Of a DNA stretch of 64,000 nt, positions 1-11,039 are shown piece after piece. Position 1 is the stretch's first letter; each line of letters starts with the position of its first letter. This DNA is from Sphaerosporella brunnea (taxonomy: Eukaryota > Ascomycota > Pezizomycetes > Pezizales > Pyronemataceae): NCBI GenBank assembly GCA_008704415.1, contig VXIS01000075.1, positions 94,156 through 158,155 on the forward strand. Reading direction: 5' to 3'. The notes below the pieces were generated by a model. The model was given only the letters and a program-made list of their open reading frames with translations, did no database searches and was not told the DNA's origin. The translations under genes and the position numbers were made by a program.

Positions 1-2940
1 GGTTGGACAGTAAAAGAGAGACAGGCAAACATGAGCCGTTGGCTTTCTCCGAAGCAATGAGGAAGGTTCAAACTTCACAAGAACGGGAGGAGTAGAAAAA
101 AATCGTTGTGTAGATACTCTGTCAGCTGTCTTTATATATGCAACGAATGCTCCGGGATTGGATTACTTCCTGTTCGGTTCGGTGGAGGGCCCCGAAGCCA
201 TTTATAATGTAAAAAGTGTCTAGGGGAGGGGGGGGAGGAAGGAAAAAAATTATCTTGTGCGTCAGAATCTTCAGCTCAAAATTCCACTCTCGCCCCCCAA
301 AACCGCTCCCAAAAACTGGACCAGCAAGCACCCAGCCCTCAACCCCTTCGCCGCGATGCCGGGCACACATCCACACGGCAGCCTAACTTCCGGCGTCCAA
401 AACCCTCCAGACCGCACAAGCTCGCTATCATACCATGCTTCCCAGCACTGCTCGTGGATCCAGTGGCTGCATCCTACTATTCCGTGAGCCATTAGCTTGC
501 CGTGCGATATGAGCCCGCGGAGCTGGCAGCGAGGGTTTGTGCATTGGCAGTGGAGGATTCTTGGCATGGTGGATGGGCCATGTTGAGGATGAGGCCTCGA
601 GGGAGCGAGAGATGGAGATAAAGGCGTTGATTTTTTTGAGGGCTGTTCATGTTGAGAGCGAGAAAGCACTCGATGGACGAGAAAGACGTCGGGTCGGTTA
701 TTGCCCTTTGAATAAAGGGCAACTCCATCTATACAGAAAACGCGGTTGCTCATGGACTGTAATGGACTCAGGGTTCTGGAGTGAGCCAGCAGCCAACTTC
801 GAAGCTTCGAGTTCGACACGCCGCATGTACCATCGTTTCTTTGGCACTCTTTCTGTTGACATTTCGCCTGGTCCTTACTTTTAAGAAACAAACTGACGAC
901 CTCTGGCACCTTGTATGTACATGCGTGGGCCCACAAGGAATTGGAGTTGGGAACCACCCAGAGGGTGGGGTTGCAGATGCGCAAAAACCCAAAATTTCGT
1001 GACACAAAGCAATGCCAGGTTTCCAGAGTCATCTTGGAACGCTCAAATCTGAGTGATGTACAGTGAAGCTATGTGCGCCGCCCAAACTTCTATCACACCC
1101 AAGAGAGCTCGCCCCGAAAAAAAAACTCAGGGCTTTCGGTCGGTTTCAGGGCCTATCACCACACAGACCACTACACAGATCCCTAAGACGTGGCCTTTAT
1201 TCCAGAGTAAATCGCTGCCCGGAAGGCCAGATATCATGCATAACTGCAGCTGGATACGCTGAGGTATTGAAACAAAGCCGCACGACGATCAAGTCCAATT
1301 ACGGACTTGGCCCAGTGCTGTTTTTTTTCTTCTCGGTGACCGGAAGGTAAGTAAGCGCATGCGCACCTCCACCTCCAGCAACTCCATCTCCTTCTGATGA
1401 TTGATTCTAGGCGAGCTCCCAGACGAAACCTTGGAGTTTGCGAAACAAGTTGCACCCAATAGCGAGGAATACCCACTGGATCCAGTGGTGGCAGTCCATG
1501 GTCTACGGTGAAACCGGAGGCAAGCTCGCATCGTGTGTTTCTGATTGAGTGGAAGGAACTCGAAGACCAAGCAACATTACTGTCGGCTGAGGAGGAGGAA
1601 AGGTTATCGAACACACCGCTTCTCCCGCCGAATGGCATTTCTTTCGACGGGGAGGAGAGAAGGATAAAGACGAGGATGAAGATACAGGGGATGAGGAAGT
1701 TGGAAAGTATGTACTTCCGTTGCCACTGCCGATTGCAACTGCTGCTGGCGGTGGGTCCAACCGATAAACTACGCAATCACGTTGATTGTGGGAGAGGCGA
1801 AGGCCTTCACAGACATTGTACGGAGTAGATGCAGATGCTATAACACCAGATTTCCGTTCCCCCTACTTTGCCAATGAAAATCCAATGTTAAATGAGATCG
1901 CTTCAACAGAGTTAATTCACCTATGCGCGCTTTTCTGCTTAAAATATGGGGGTTCTTTGGTGGCAAGATCAGTCAGTTTGCTGGCCTTGGTTTCTTTTGT
2001 TTTCTTCCTGTATCTACTCAAGTACATGTATGTGCCATCATTAGGATCGGCGGTGAAATGTCTTGTTCGTGACCGCTCTCCCAAAGACCTTGGAGGTTGC
2101 GACTTAGTGACTTCGCCACGGGCTCTCCAGGAGAAGCGGAAGCTGGTATGGACTCCCACCTCATTCCCCTCCATGGACAGAGGTATGCTGATGATGTGCA
2201 TACAGACGGTGGTTATCTGCCACGGCACCATCGCCTTGCTATCCACACACTCTCCCGGCAAGCTGTTCCCGTACGTACGAAGGATACAAGGTCACGTGTT
2301 ACGCCAACAAGGAGGAATGAGCGACGAACTCATGTGGGACGGCAAGATCCGTAAGTGTGAAGATGCGCTCAAGGAGGCTGGATTTGCTGTGGAGGCGAGA
2401 ACCCGCTGGGTGGAGATGTTGAACACTGCCACAGCCAGTGCTTCGTTTATGTAATACCCACCGCGCTGTTTGTATCTTGTGAGATTGATTCTAGCGTCTG
2501 TTGCAAGTGATGCCGCATCCATTTATACCGTAGAATTGTGGGATTGTGGGAAATATCGGTGCTTGTGAAGTTCGAAGCGAGGGATGTCATGAAGCCGGCC
2601 AGTGAGGGGCGGCATCCCAAGTCATTGCCCTGGAATAGCAGGCTGTAGATACCTGGCTATCATGTAACTAGCGCTTCCTGACCATAGATAGTTGAGTCGA
2701 GTAAACCTCGTTAATAAAGGCTGAAAACGCTGGGTCCGGTCAGTGCTCGTGTTCGTAGGATTGTGGGTCCGTGACAGTGAGCTATCTGCGAGGCCGAGTG
2801 ATGACTCGTGACACAATCTCCGTATATTCTATATCGATATCACCAAGTCTGACCTTCTCACAACACTATCTCTCAATCGAAAACCCAAAATCCCTATCCA
2901 GCTTTCATTAGAAGTAGTGTGAATATTCCCTCCATATAGA
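1..2940. other. Intergenic / no confident gene
   Basis: No reading frame here could be tied to a known family. Several frames stay open for 80-250 codons on both strands, but they overlap each other and show no conserved motif apart from the small Cys/His ORF listed separately. The + frame at 1786-2454 (222 codons) has a hydrophobic stretch near its middle but no recognisable domain. The region may hold decayed or fast-evolving genes. Confidence 0.5.
271..567 (-). CDS. Possible small Cys/His-rich protein (RING-like spacing)
   Basis: A 98-codon reading frame starting at an ATG at 567. It contains a C-x-C-x4-C group near its start, then C-S-H-W-I-H-E-Q-C-W and later C-G-C. The H-x2-H-x2-C-W core resembles the central part of RING/treble-clef zinc fingers, but the full set of eight ligands is not clearly present. 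The frame stays open upstream to 1032, so the true start or an upstream exon is uncertain. No family was recognised. It could be a remnant or a chance ORF. Confidence 0.2.
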   Translation of the reverse strand: MPRILHCQCTNPRCQLRGLISHGKLMAHGIVGCSHWIHEQCWEAWYDSELVRSGGFWTPEVRLPCGCVPGIAAKGLRAGCLLVQFLGAVLGGESGILS

Positions 2941-2944
2941 TACT

Positions 2945-5620
2945 TAGCAGGCACCAGCCTCAGCAGAGGCCTATTCGGTACATACCAGATGCAAAAATCC
3001 ATACCGCATCATCTAAAATACATCTTGCCTTTTCATTCCGCCAAAATGCCAAGCTAGTCCCGGAGTTCTTACCTTCTAATCCAGTTAGCAAAGCCTTGAC
3101 CAAACCCTCGAGTGCAGGAGAAAAACGGTTTATGGGAAAAAAGAGTATCAGAACTTGGATAACAAATAGATACGACGCGCCGCACCGGCCTGCATGCAGG
3201 CCTCAGGCTTAACGAGAATATATACGCATCATCTACTTCCCCCTAGGCTCTCAGGACCTATAAATCGCGCGGAAATTTTTACCTACCTACCCAGGATCGA
3301 GCGGTTAATTAGCAAAGATTCAGAATACAAAAAAAAAAAAAAAAACGGCAGCAGCGTCATCAAACCACCAGATCTCAGGATTGGAATAAATATACAACAC
3401 GCCTCATAGACTTGTATAAAGCCTCAGAAGGACTATCGTGGGTAATAGAAGAGCATCATAACTCGTGGCTTGCCGACGACATAAAAAGAAAACCAAACTC
3501 GGAGAAGTGGTTTCGTCGTACCTGCTGAAAGCACACCATAGGATTAGCAACCCAATTCTCGAAGATGGAAATAGAGTACCAAACAATAACCGGACATGTA
3601 GCATCAGAATGTTGATAGTAAATGAAACTTCACAGGCCAAGCTAGCTTGGTAGAGGTCTCAAAAGCTGCCCTATCAAAGAAAGCATCATATACGACGACG
3701 ACGCCGGCTTCAGAAATTGGGAAAGAGACGATTTCGTACCTAAGCTACCTGACAGGCAGTTAGCTAAGCGTGCTTAAAATCCCCCCACCCTAAAAAGCAG
3801 CTGGAAGATAGATGGAAGCTATCAGTGCTCGAATACAGAACCCGCCTCATTGGCTTGATTTATAGACCTCAGATTAGAAGGACTATCGTGGTTCGTGGAA
3901 AGACATCATGTACCGTACGTATTTGAGTGTGGAAAAAAAACTTGGAGTTGAATCCAGAACATGGGTTTCGTACCTACCCAGACCCCAAGATTAACAAAAC
4001 TATCTTCTAGTATGTGTGCGGGTGTAGTAATAGTAGTTACGACACAAAGTGGGAATCAGAAAAAGAATTATTCGATCTTCAGCGGCCCAGATCTTGATCT
4101 TCGGCCTCAGAAGTTATCGTCTATGAGTTATTGGCTCATCCTGTGCAAGTTGGGGCCGGGTGGAGGAAGGGGGGGAGGGGGGAGAAGGGGAGGGGGGACG
4201 TACTTCAAATTCCGAGGATATCTGACCGCTCAAGTACATTCTATGCATTCCGATGCAGTCAGCGCCTGAAAACTCCGTGATGGCAGTGAATGTAGGCAGG
4301 GTTCATAACAAAGAAGGACTCAGAAAGGGAAATCTTAGTGTTGCACTACTTCATGGATATGAACACCTCAGAAAGCCATGCAAATAGTTGGTGCATCATC
4401 TCTTTTACTATAAGGGGTCGGAAGGAGTGCTGCTTACCAGATGATGCCAAGGACGTTCGAACACCGTTGTTTGCGGATGCGTCCGGAGCCTCCAGCTCTG
4501 TTGGTACTCGTAGTTCGGCAGCATGCGCCCATATATATATGTGGTCCGCAGCAGGGGTTGAGTTTCTCAGTTTCCTCTATTAGCCTTCAGATCCCACCGG
4601 GAAAAAAACGAAATATTGTAAATAAATCGGAAATTCGCAACCCATCAGCGCCCTGAAAATGGAAAACGGAAGATTTTCTCATGGTAAGATCGGAACATGA
4701 TAACTTTATGCCTGCATCCTATGGATCGATCCGCCGGCGTGCATCAACAGCTAGGTGGAAAGGCTCCATACCCGAAGATCGGTCCAATCCCAAAAATTCC
4801 CCGGCCCGATTCTAAACTAAAAGTGCATAATTATACAATCAGCATTCGAAACTTTGACCGAATGAGGACGATGAAAACAGTTTCATGGTGGGGATGGATC
4901 AGATCTAGAGCTTTAAGATAGAATCATTGAATGCCTCGGCCGGCTAGCCTCAGTTGATAATACCTTATTTTGGAAGACATCATGCATGCATGCGGTAGTA
5001 GGTGGTTCGAAGCAAGTACTTTGCAAGGCCTTCGTACCTTCACGCCGGAGATGTAGAGCGTGGCCGTCACATCGAAAATCCAATCATCCCCGCCGATTTT
5101 ACCTATTGCAGTCTCTTCAGGTCAGCATTCGACCTGCAATGGAACATCCAAGCAAAGAACTGCAACTGAGCCATCAAAGGCAAGCGTCAGAGGTCCAGAG
5201 ATCGAACTTCACGAATAGCTTTTAGCTACTTCAGAAGCTAATACAACATTAAGAAAAAGCATCATGAAATTTTGGGGCTCTTCAGAATTAGACATGGGGA
5301 GCGGAGTACCAACCTGGCTTTCACGCCCAGCTATCTCTCTCCAAAGTCAGCATCCGACATGAGAATTCATAGAGATAAACCCCCAACTCAGTGCAACGAG
5401 ACTGCCCAATAATCAGAGCGTTAAGGTATATAACTTCATGGAAAAAAATCGTAGGTTGAAGAACTCCTCATGTAGGTGGCTGGTGGTGGCCGCGTGTAGA
5501 TGGATTTTCTGCCAACGGGTTCTCTGACATTACCGTAGCTGCAAATTATGGAACAGAACACTAACTGTTCGCCCAGGGTCAGCATCCTCAATTTCACGGC
5601 AATACAAGGACCAAAAACCT
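2945..5620. repeat. Degenerate tandem array, period about 210-280 bp
   Basis: A set of short motifs recurs in the same order along this stretch: CTCAGAAG, then 20-30 nt later GCATCAT or ACATCATG, then CGTACC, then TCAGCAT. Copies of the CTCAG...CATCAT pair begin near 2957, 3203, 3424, 3658, 3868, 4109, 4367, 4951 and 5230. The spacing is about 210-280 bp, with one long gap (4367 to 4951) that may hide a lost copy near 4580. Copies are too diverged for simple visual alignment outside the motifs. No frame stays open through a unit. It may be an old satellite or a decayed exon-duplication locus. Confidence 0.45.
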
Positions 5621-6531
5621 ACAATGAAAAAGAAATCAGGGCGTCAGGTAGCGTTAAGGAATGTAAACTTTCATCGACCATCGGCGGGGTGGTCTCTGAA
5701 ATTCAATGGAGCGTTAATGCATCACATCTCCTGGTGGGATAGGCAAAAGAGAGGGTATCCCCACATTCCCAAATTCGCATTTTCAGCTGATTCCTTTCAT
5801 AGGGCCGCCAGCTTCGTGCATGAAGAACCGTACAAAAACGACGAGATTTTCCTGGCATTTCAAAGCGGGCTTCCGTAGAGAGTTTTGATGGACAGTGAAA
5901 TTCGGAGAGGCAAAGCGCACACTCTTTTGGGTTGGAAGACAGCAAGGCCCTTAATGCAAACCGGAGAGACAATGGAAATCCCGCGGCCTGACATCATATC
6001 CATCCATATCCGAGAGCCTCCTCCTCTGTCCACTTCAACGCGGCTGTAGCCGGCGCCCTTTGGTTTACTATCATGTTCTGCTGGCTTCTGGGCCAAGTAC
6101 GAATTTGGGCCGCCATTTGAACCGGGAAGTTTAAGCTACCCTGGCTAGCGTGCCCCCGCTCGGAGTTTAACTAAGCAAGAGAATGATCTTCACACGGATA
6201 TGAAGCTCTGGTCACACAACAATAATCCGTGCGTTTACACGGTTCACAAGAGCACTCGAATGTGGATACCATCGTTCATTACCCCTGATTTCTTTCCTCG
6301 CCATTGACCAACGTTTCAAAGCCCAGATAAAACAGCGTTTCTCATTCCCAGTCAGACAAAAGAGATCCTCGGGTATCAGGTTGAGCTGACCATGCCGAGA
6401 AGACGGAAAGAGGGAGTGCAAACCCATGAGGGCGAGTGATATGGGCTCATTCAGGTTGGCAAACACAGTTTTCCCTCCCCAGCTAAGACCGTCGCCGAAA
6501 ACGTTGAAGTTTACTTTGTATGGAGAAGGAA
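5621..6531. other. Intergenic, nothing recognised
   Basis: This lies downstream of the phosphodiesterase gene. Only short overlapping frames are present, none with a recognisable motif. Confidence 0.5.
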
Positions 6532-8416
6532 TCAAGGAGGTCCTTGGTGAATGAGTGACCCTCCTTTGGCCAAACACTGGGCTATAATGTGCTGACCAGG
6601 TTTGATGGGCCCCGGACGAATGCCGAGAGTGTACCCTAGGTGCGACGCTACCCATCCCACGCGAAGCGGATAGTTGGATATGACCCCGCTGCGAACGGAA
6701 GAGTTAGCACTGGTTGGCACAACTTGAAGATGAGGGTCCTACTCCACGCCGTCACTGCAAAAGATCATTATCAGCAAAAAATGTATCGTTAGGCCACCCG
6801 CATACTTACAGGATCACTTTCTGGATAGTGCTCTCATCATCAACTGTCCAGGGGGTAACCATCATCCCCAAACTGTGAGCCTTCTCGACCAACTGCCGGG
6901 TCGTAAATGGAACATAGTCGGGCTGGCTGATAGTACCGCCCGCGTCACCCGTCGCATTTGGAGAACCGTGGTGAGGAGAGATCACCTCTGCCCCCAGTTT
7001 ATGAGCAGCCGAGATCCAATCCATGCCCCATATTCCCTCTACCATATCGACCAGTGTCTCATCAATCAGAGCGCCTACCCTGGAATCGGGGAACTTCTTT
7101 TTGATGCCGGCAATAGAGCGCCAATCGAATGACTGCAGAATCGTGCGCTCGAACATTCCATGTTTCTTGAGGACTGGGACGACGTTGTCGATATAGACCT
7201 CGACTGGGGGCGTGAAGGTGGGGAAGCGGATGTCAACTTTGGTCTAGGAAATTTAGTGCTATACGTGCTTTCAGGATGCGATGTAGAATGCTAACCTCGA
7301 GATTGATTTGCAGGTTCTCGTCGCGGCTGTAGCATTGTACGAATTCAAGGACTTCTTCCAGGGTTTGGACTTGGGCACCGGGGTAAACTGTATCACTTCA
7401 GTCAAACGTCTGCCTCGGCATAAGGAATGAAGTTTGCGATTTCACGAGAGGTAGAGCGGCCGATAGATGCCCCAGGGAGAAACAAGCCGATGTTCCGACA
7501 CTCCCGCGATCTATGGACGTATCAGCGTCAACATGAACCTCCAGCCTGGCGCGTCAGAACATCTGCTGAGCTTTGCCCCAAAGGACTTGCCACTCCCCGA
7601 AGTACTAGCCGCCTGAAGTGAGCTCTTACGTTTTGCTTGCTTGTGGCCTTCAGATTGTTGACTGCCGCAATCGAGTGTCTACCCACAAAGCTCATCAGTA
7701 TCGAGAGGCAAATAACATTCACGGAGCTCAAGTACCTTGAGATTTGCTAAAGTGAGATTGGCTATAAACTACACGGGAGGTTAGTGAATCCAACTGTCAC
7801 TCTGCGGGAATAATCTGACCTGCCCGACATAGTTTGCACCTGGAACGGTATCAAAACACTTATCCGCTTCAATAGCGAAGTCATGCCACACAACTGGCTA
7901 CGGAGCGGAGCGGAGCAGACTTAGCATCCAGAAAGTCCCATGATAGGGTGGCTTGGGAGAAAGAAAAAAAGCAACCAGGAGGTCCCATGATAGGGTGGCT
8001 TGGGAGAAAGAAAAAAGCAAATACGCACAATCCTGTCCTTAGTAAAGAGCTGTATGATCCCCTCTCGTCAGTCCGCCATACCACTTAGTAACGGACTAGA
8101 CTGCTACTCACAACGTCCATCTCTATAACATCAGCACCAATATCGATTGCATATGCGAACGAGTAAAGCGTGCCTATTCAACGCCGTACGAGACCATCAG
8201 TATTGCTGCCATCTGCAAGGTCCTCATCATCATCATCATCATCATCATACTTTCAGCATGCATTCCCGCTCCTCCCCGATGCGCCTGCACCTGCAACGGC
8301 TTTTCCTCGGACCATACCAGGTTCTGCTGTTCTGCTGTCAAAGGGATAATAGGGGCGGTGCACGATGCAGCGTGGTAGCCCAGAAAAATGGCGGTTAATT
8401 TTCCAGCGTTGACCAT
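6532..8416 (-). CDS. Glycerophosphodiester phosphodiesterase, GDPD family (10 exons)
   Basis: Predicted 367-aa enzyme that hydrolyses glycerophosphodiesters to glycerol-3-phosphate and an alcohol. I join exons 8416-8251, 8173-8112, 8049-8029, 7897-7820, 7768-7736, 7678-7630, 7387-7296, 7243-6810, 6754-6743 and 6688-6532; all phases agree. Residues 1-20 are hydrophobic and may be a secretion signal. The TIM-barrel GDPD motifs appear in order: HRGG (46-49), I-E-M-D (72-75), VVWHDF (85-90), TLDCGSQ, ISPHHGS and, near the end, DGVDGVISNYP. His46, Arg47, Glu73, Asp75 and His88 are the expected catalytic and metal residues of the family. The 12-nt exon 6754-6743 is needed to restore DGVDGVISNYP; without it a stop follows DGVE. 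Intron 1 carries an (ATG)n run and intron 3 a tandem duplication. The family call is firm; the substrate and the signal peptide are inferred. Confidence 0.88.
7935..8020. repeat. Tandem duplication inside GDPD intron 3
   Basis: A unit of about 40 bp beginning GTCCCATGATAGGGTGGC occurs at 7935-7974 and again at 7982-8020, with a 47-bp period. The copies are identical except for one A in an A-run. Both lie within the intron between exons ending at 8029 and starting at 7897, so the coding frame is not affected. Confidence 0.85.
8226..8248. repeat. ATG/CAT trinucleotide microsatellite in GDPD intron 1
   Basis: About eight CAT repeats on the + strand. They sit directly after the donor site of the first intron of the phosphodiesterase gene. 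If translated they give a poly-Met run, which supports treating this stretch as intron. Confidence 0.8.
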
Positions 8417-11039
8417 GGCGGGGTGTAACTCAAACGACGATGGACGACGATAAGGAGAAAAGAGGGGACGGGACGGCTGAGGTGCCAGCGGAGGAGTGGG
8501 CTTTTTTTATGGGTCACGGGTTGAAACGGAGGCACCGCTTTCTTTGAATGGCACACATTATTACTGGCACTTCCCGCACCCGTTCCTGTGCTTTATCATT
8601 GGAGCTTTTGCCTGTTAGGGAAGTACTGTGTCAGGGTTGGCTGGCGTTGGACTGCGGGGTGAGCGCCGAGGTGAAGATAAACAGCAGTGAGTGGTACGGT
8701 ACATATGCTGATAAGCAGTGTGCTTGGAGGATTTATATGCAAAGAAATGCATTATTATTGAGGATGCAAATCGATGGGAGGCTCCGCTGGTGCAGGGCGC
8801 AGCGTGGACGACGTACAGATTTCGGGGGTGTGGATCAGCTTGGTTGCTGCCATCCGCCAAATGCTGAGGAGGAGGCCTGGGCCGCACGCGACGTTAAACC
8901 AGGTCACCCCTTACCTGAGTTACCGTTTATCTGATAGCGGAAACACTTGCACACCCACACCTACGGAAACAAACAAACAAACAAGTTGACTAAGCTGTTC
9001 GTAGAGTGCGTACTTGAAACCTGTTTCCATTTAACGTCAAAATCCGGCAATTGCATGACCTTCTCCACCCGTAGCCAAGTCAGCTCGCGACATCGCTCAA
9101 CCACGGCAAGCTCAATTAACCCACCAATCCCTTGTTCCACAAGGTTGCTGCATGTCCTGGCTCTAAGCGCGATATATAGCAAATACAAAGATCATTGGTC
9201 GTGCAGCCGTTCGTCCAGTAATGTCCCTCCCAATGCAATTGACTTACCAAGTGGCCCGCAAGCGGCTGGCGGGCTTTGTAAACGGGAGCAAATTTATCAA
9301 GCATACTCCCCGTCGAGTTCTTTGGTAAGAAGAATGCCGGCACACTTGGTAAGCGGAATACATTCGGTCACTCACAAATACCCTCTCCAGAACACTTATC
9401 AACTTGCCCTAAGCTTGGCGTCACACCTAACATCTCTATCCCCTTAGGTCTTCGCAACCAAATCCTCGACCCTTTTTCCTCTGCCGGGAAGTTGAGCTTT
9501 CTGTTCCGTACATCGAGCTTTGAGTGGTTGTGTAAGTACATACTATAAGCTAGGCTATGCGAACACCAGCCCTTTCCCCACGTATCAATATAGTATTTCT
9601 CTTGGTGGCCATAAACGCCCTGAAACTTCTGAGCTCGTGCTTCTAGAGTAGCGTTCATATCAAGCAGGAGTTAGATATCCCGATTCTCAAACCAGGCCTG
9701 GCGCTCTGCTCCGCTCTAGGCTTGGAGCGGATCCCAAATTGCATTCGGGGTCTGGACGCATTAGAGTTCCATCTCAACGTCGCCCACGCAGCCAGTGGTA
9801 GCGGCCTTCACATTCCCCGCCCTCTCCACGATCTCGCTCTCGCGCGCGGCACAGACCATCCAACGACATTTCCCGCAGTATGCTGCAGGATGTTCCCTTT
9901 TGATCATCGAAGACGACCAAATTGCATGTACCTTGGATGGAGGTCTTTGTATCCATCCTCAATCCTACTCCACACCGATAGTTCTAAGGATAAAGAACCT
10001 TCATTTCCTATATCCTCCTCACCCGCGCGACTTCGACTTTGATATTACCAGTAACCACGAACTTCCAAGACCCGTGGCTACTAGCCATCTCGGCTGTCCC
10101 AAAGAGTGATGGACCCCAACATCACCGCCGATCTCAACACCATAATCCCCACCTTTCAAGGCTACCGCTCCCGCCTATACCCATGGAACCCGCAGATGCT
10201 CAGCCTCGATCAGAACGACATGGGGAGGGGGGCTGAGGACGACAACGACTCAGAGGACAACTCGGGCGAATGAAAAGCGATGGAATGACCGAGAGATAGA
10301 GAGGCTTATATACTTCTGGAGAGGAAAACTTTCCCCTGGAGTTCTTGTTTCCGCCCCCTCCCGGGGGCGTCCATGCATTTGTCCCTGTGAGTTTTCTCCT
10401 GCGGTTTTAATTACTCTGGACCCCGAAGAGCTACGACTCTTTGAGCGACGTGTTTGATATACGACCAACGCCAGTCGTATTGTTCTGAGAAGTCCCAAAA
10501 CCCGCATTATCAGACCATAAAAGCCCCAAAACTGACTAAAGCGCCAAATTACTTTCATTCCTTCAGGATATACTTAGTATTCGTTGTGTTTTGGCGCAAG
10601 TGGAGATATGGCAGCACATCAGCCCAAAAACAAGCCATGGCTGCAAGAGCGTCGACACAATCCAAAAAAACAGCTTCAAATCACTCCGGGACACCCCAAT
10701 TTGGGATAGCAAACTATATGTATTGTACAGGGTATGTAAGTAGCTATTCCATCATCAAAAAGCCAAGTGTCATAACACGCTCTGTCCTCTCCATCCCTCT
10801 TCAAAACCGATCAATGCAAGGAAAGCCATAAGCAAACTTGTTAGAACACAAAAAAACACAAAAAACACCTCTCCTCAAGGATAAAAGACAAACAAGCAAC
10901 ACGAAAAAGAAAAACAAAAAACGAGCCGTACACAATAAAATCCCTCCAAGCAAGGCACCAGCTAGCTACAGCCACTTACAAAGTAAGAAAAGTACTCGAT
11001 GTATGCGTCACTTTATCCAGCAACTCATTTCTTTCAATC
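8417..11039. other. Intergenic; possible unidentified exons at 9.7-10.3 kb
   Basis: No confident gene. The + strand between about 9690 and 10110 holds protein-like but short open segments in shifting frames, which suggests either exons of an unrecognised gene or a decayed gene. Past 10.6 kb the sequence becomes A-rich and featureless, consistent with 3' flank of the following minus-strand gene. Confidence 0.4.
10109..10273 (+). CDS. Possible terminal exon of an unidentified protein
   Basis: A 54-codon frame from an ATG at 10109 to a TGA at 10271. It reads as a compact sequence with the stretch RLYPWNPQM followed by a strongly acidic tail (E/D/N-rich). A candidate acceptor (ACTAG) lies about 25 bp upstream, and open segments precede it from 9.69 kb. 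No family was recognised. It could be a real C-terminal exon or chance. Confidence 0.2.
   Translation: MDPNITADLNTIIPTFQGYRSRLYPWNPQMLSLDQNDMGRGAEDDNDSEDNSGE

Noticed and set aside
1786..2454. 222-codon + frame
   Set aside because: No motif or family recognised and no clear upstream exon; could be real, but not supportable from sequence alone.
10250..10558. Minus-strand 102-codon frame
   Set aside because: It overlaps the protein-like + segment and has no recognisable motif.
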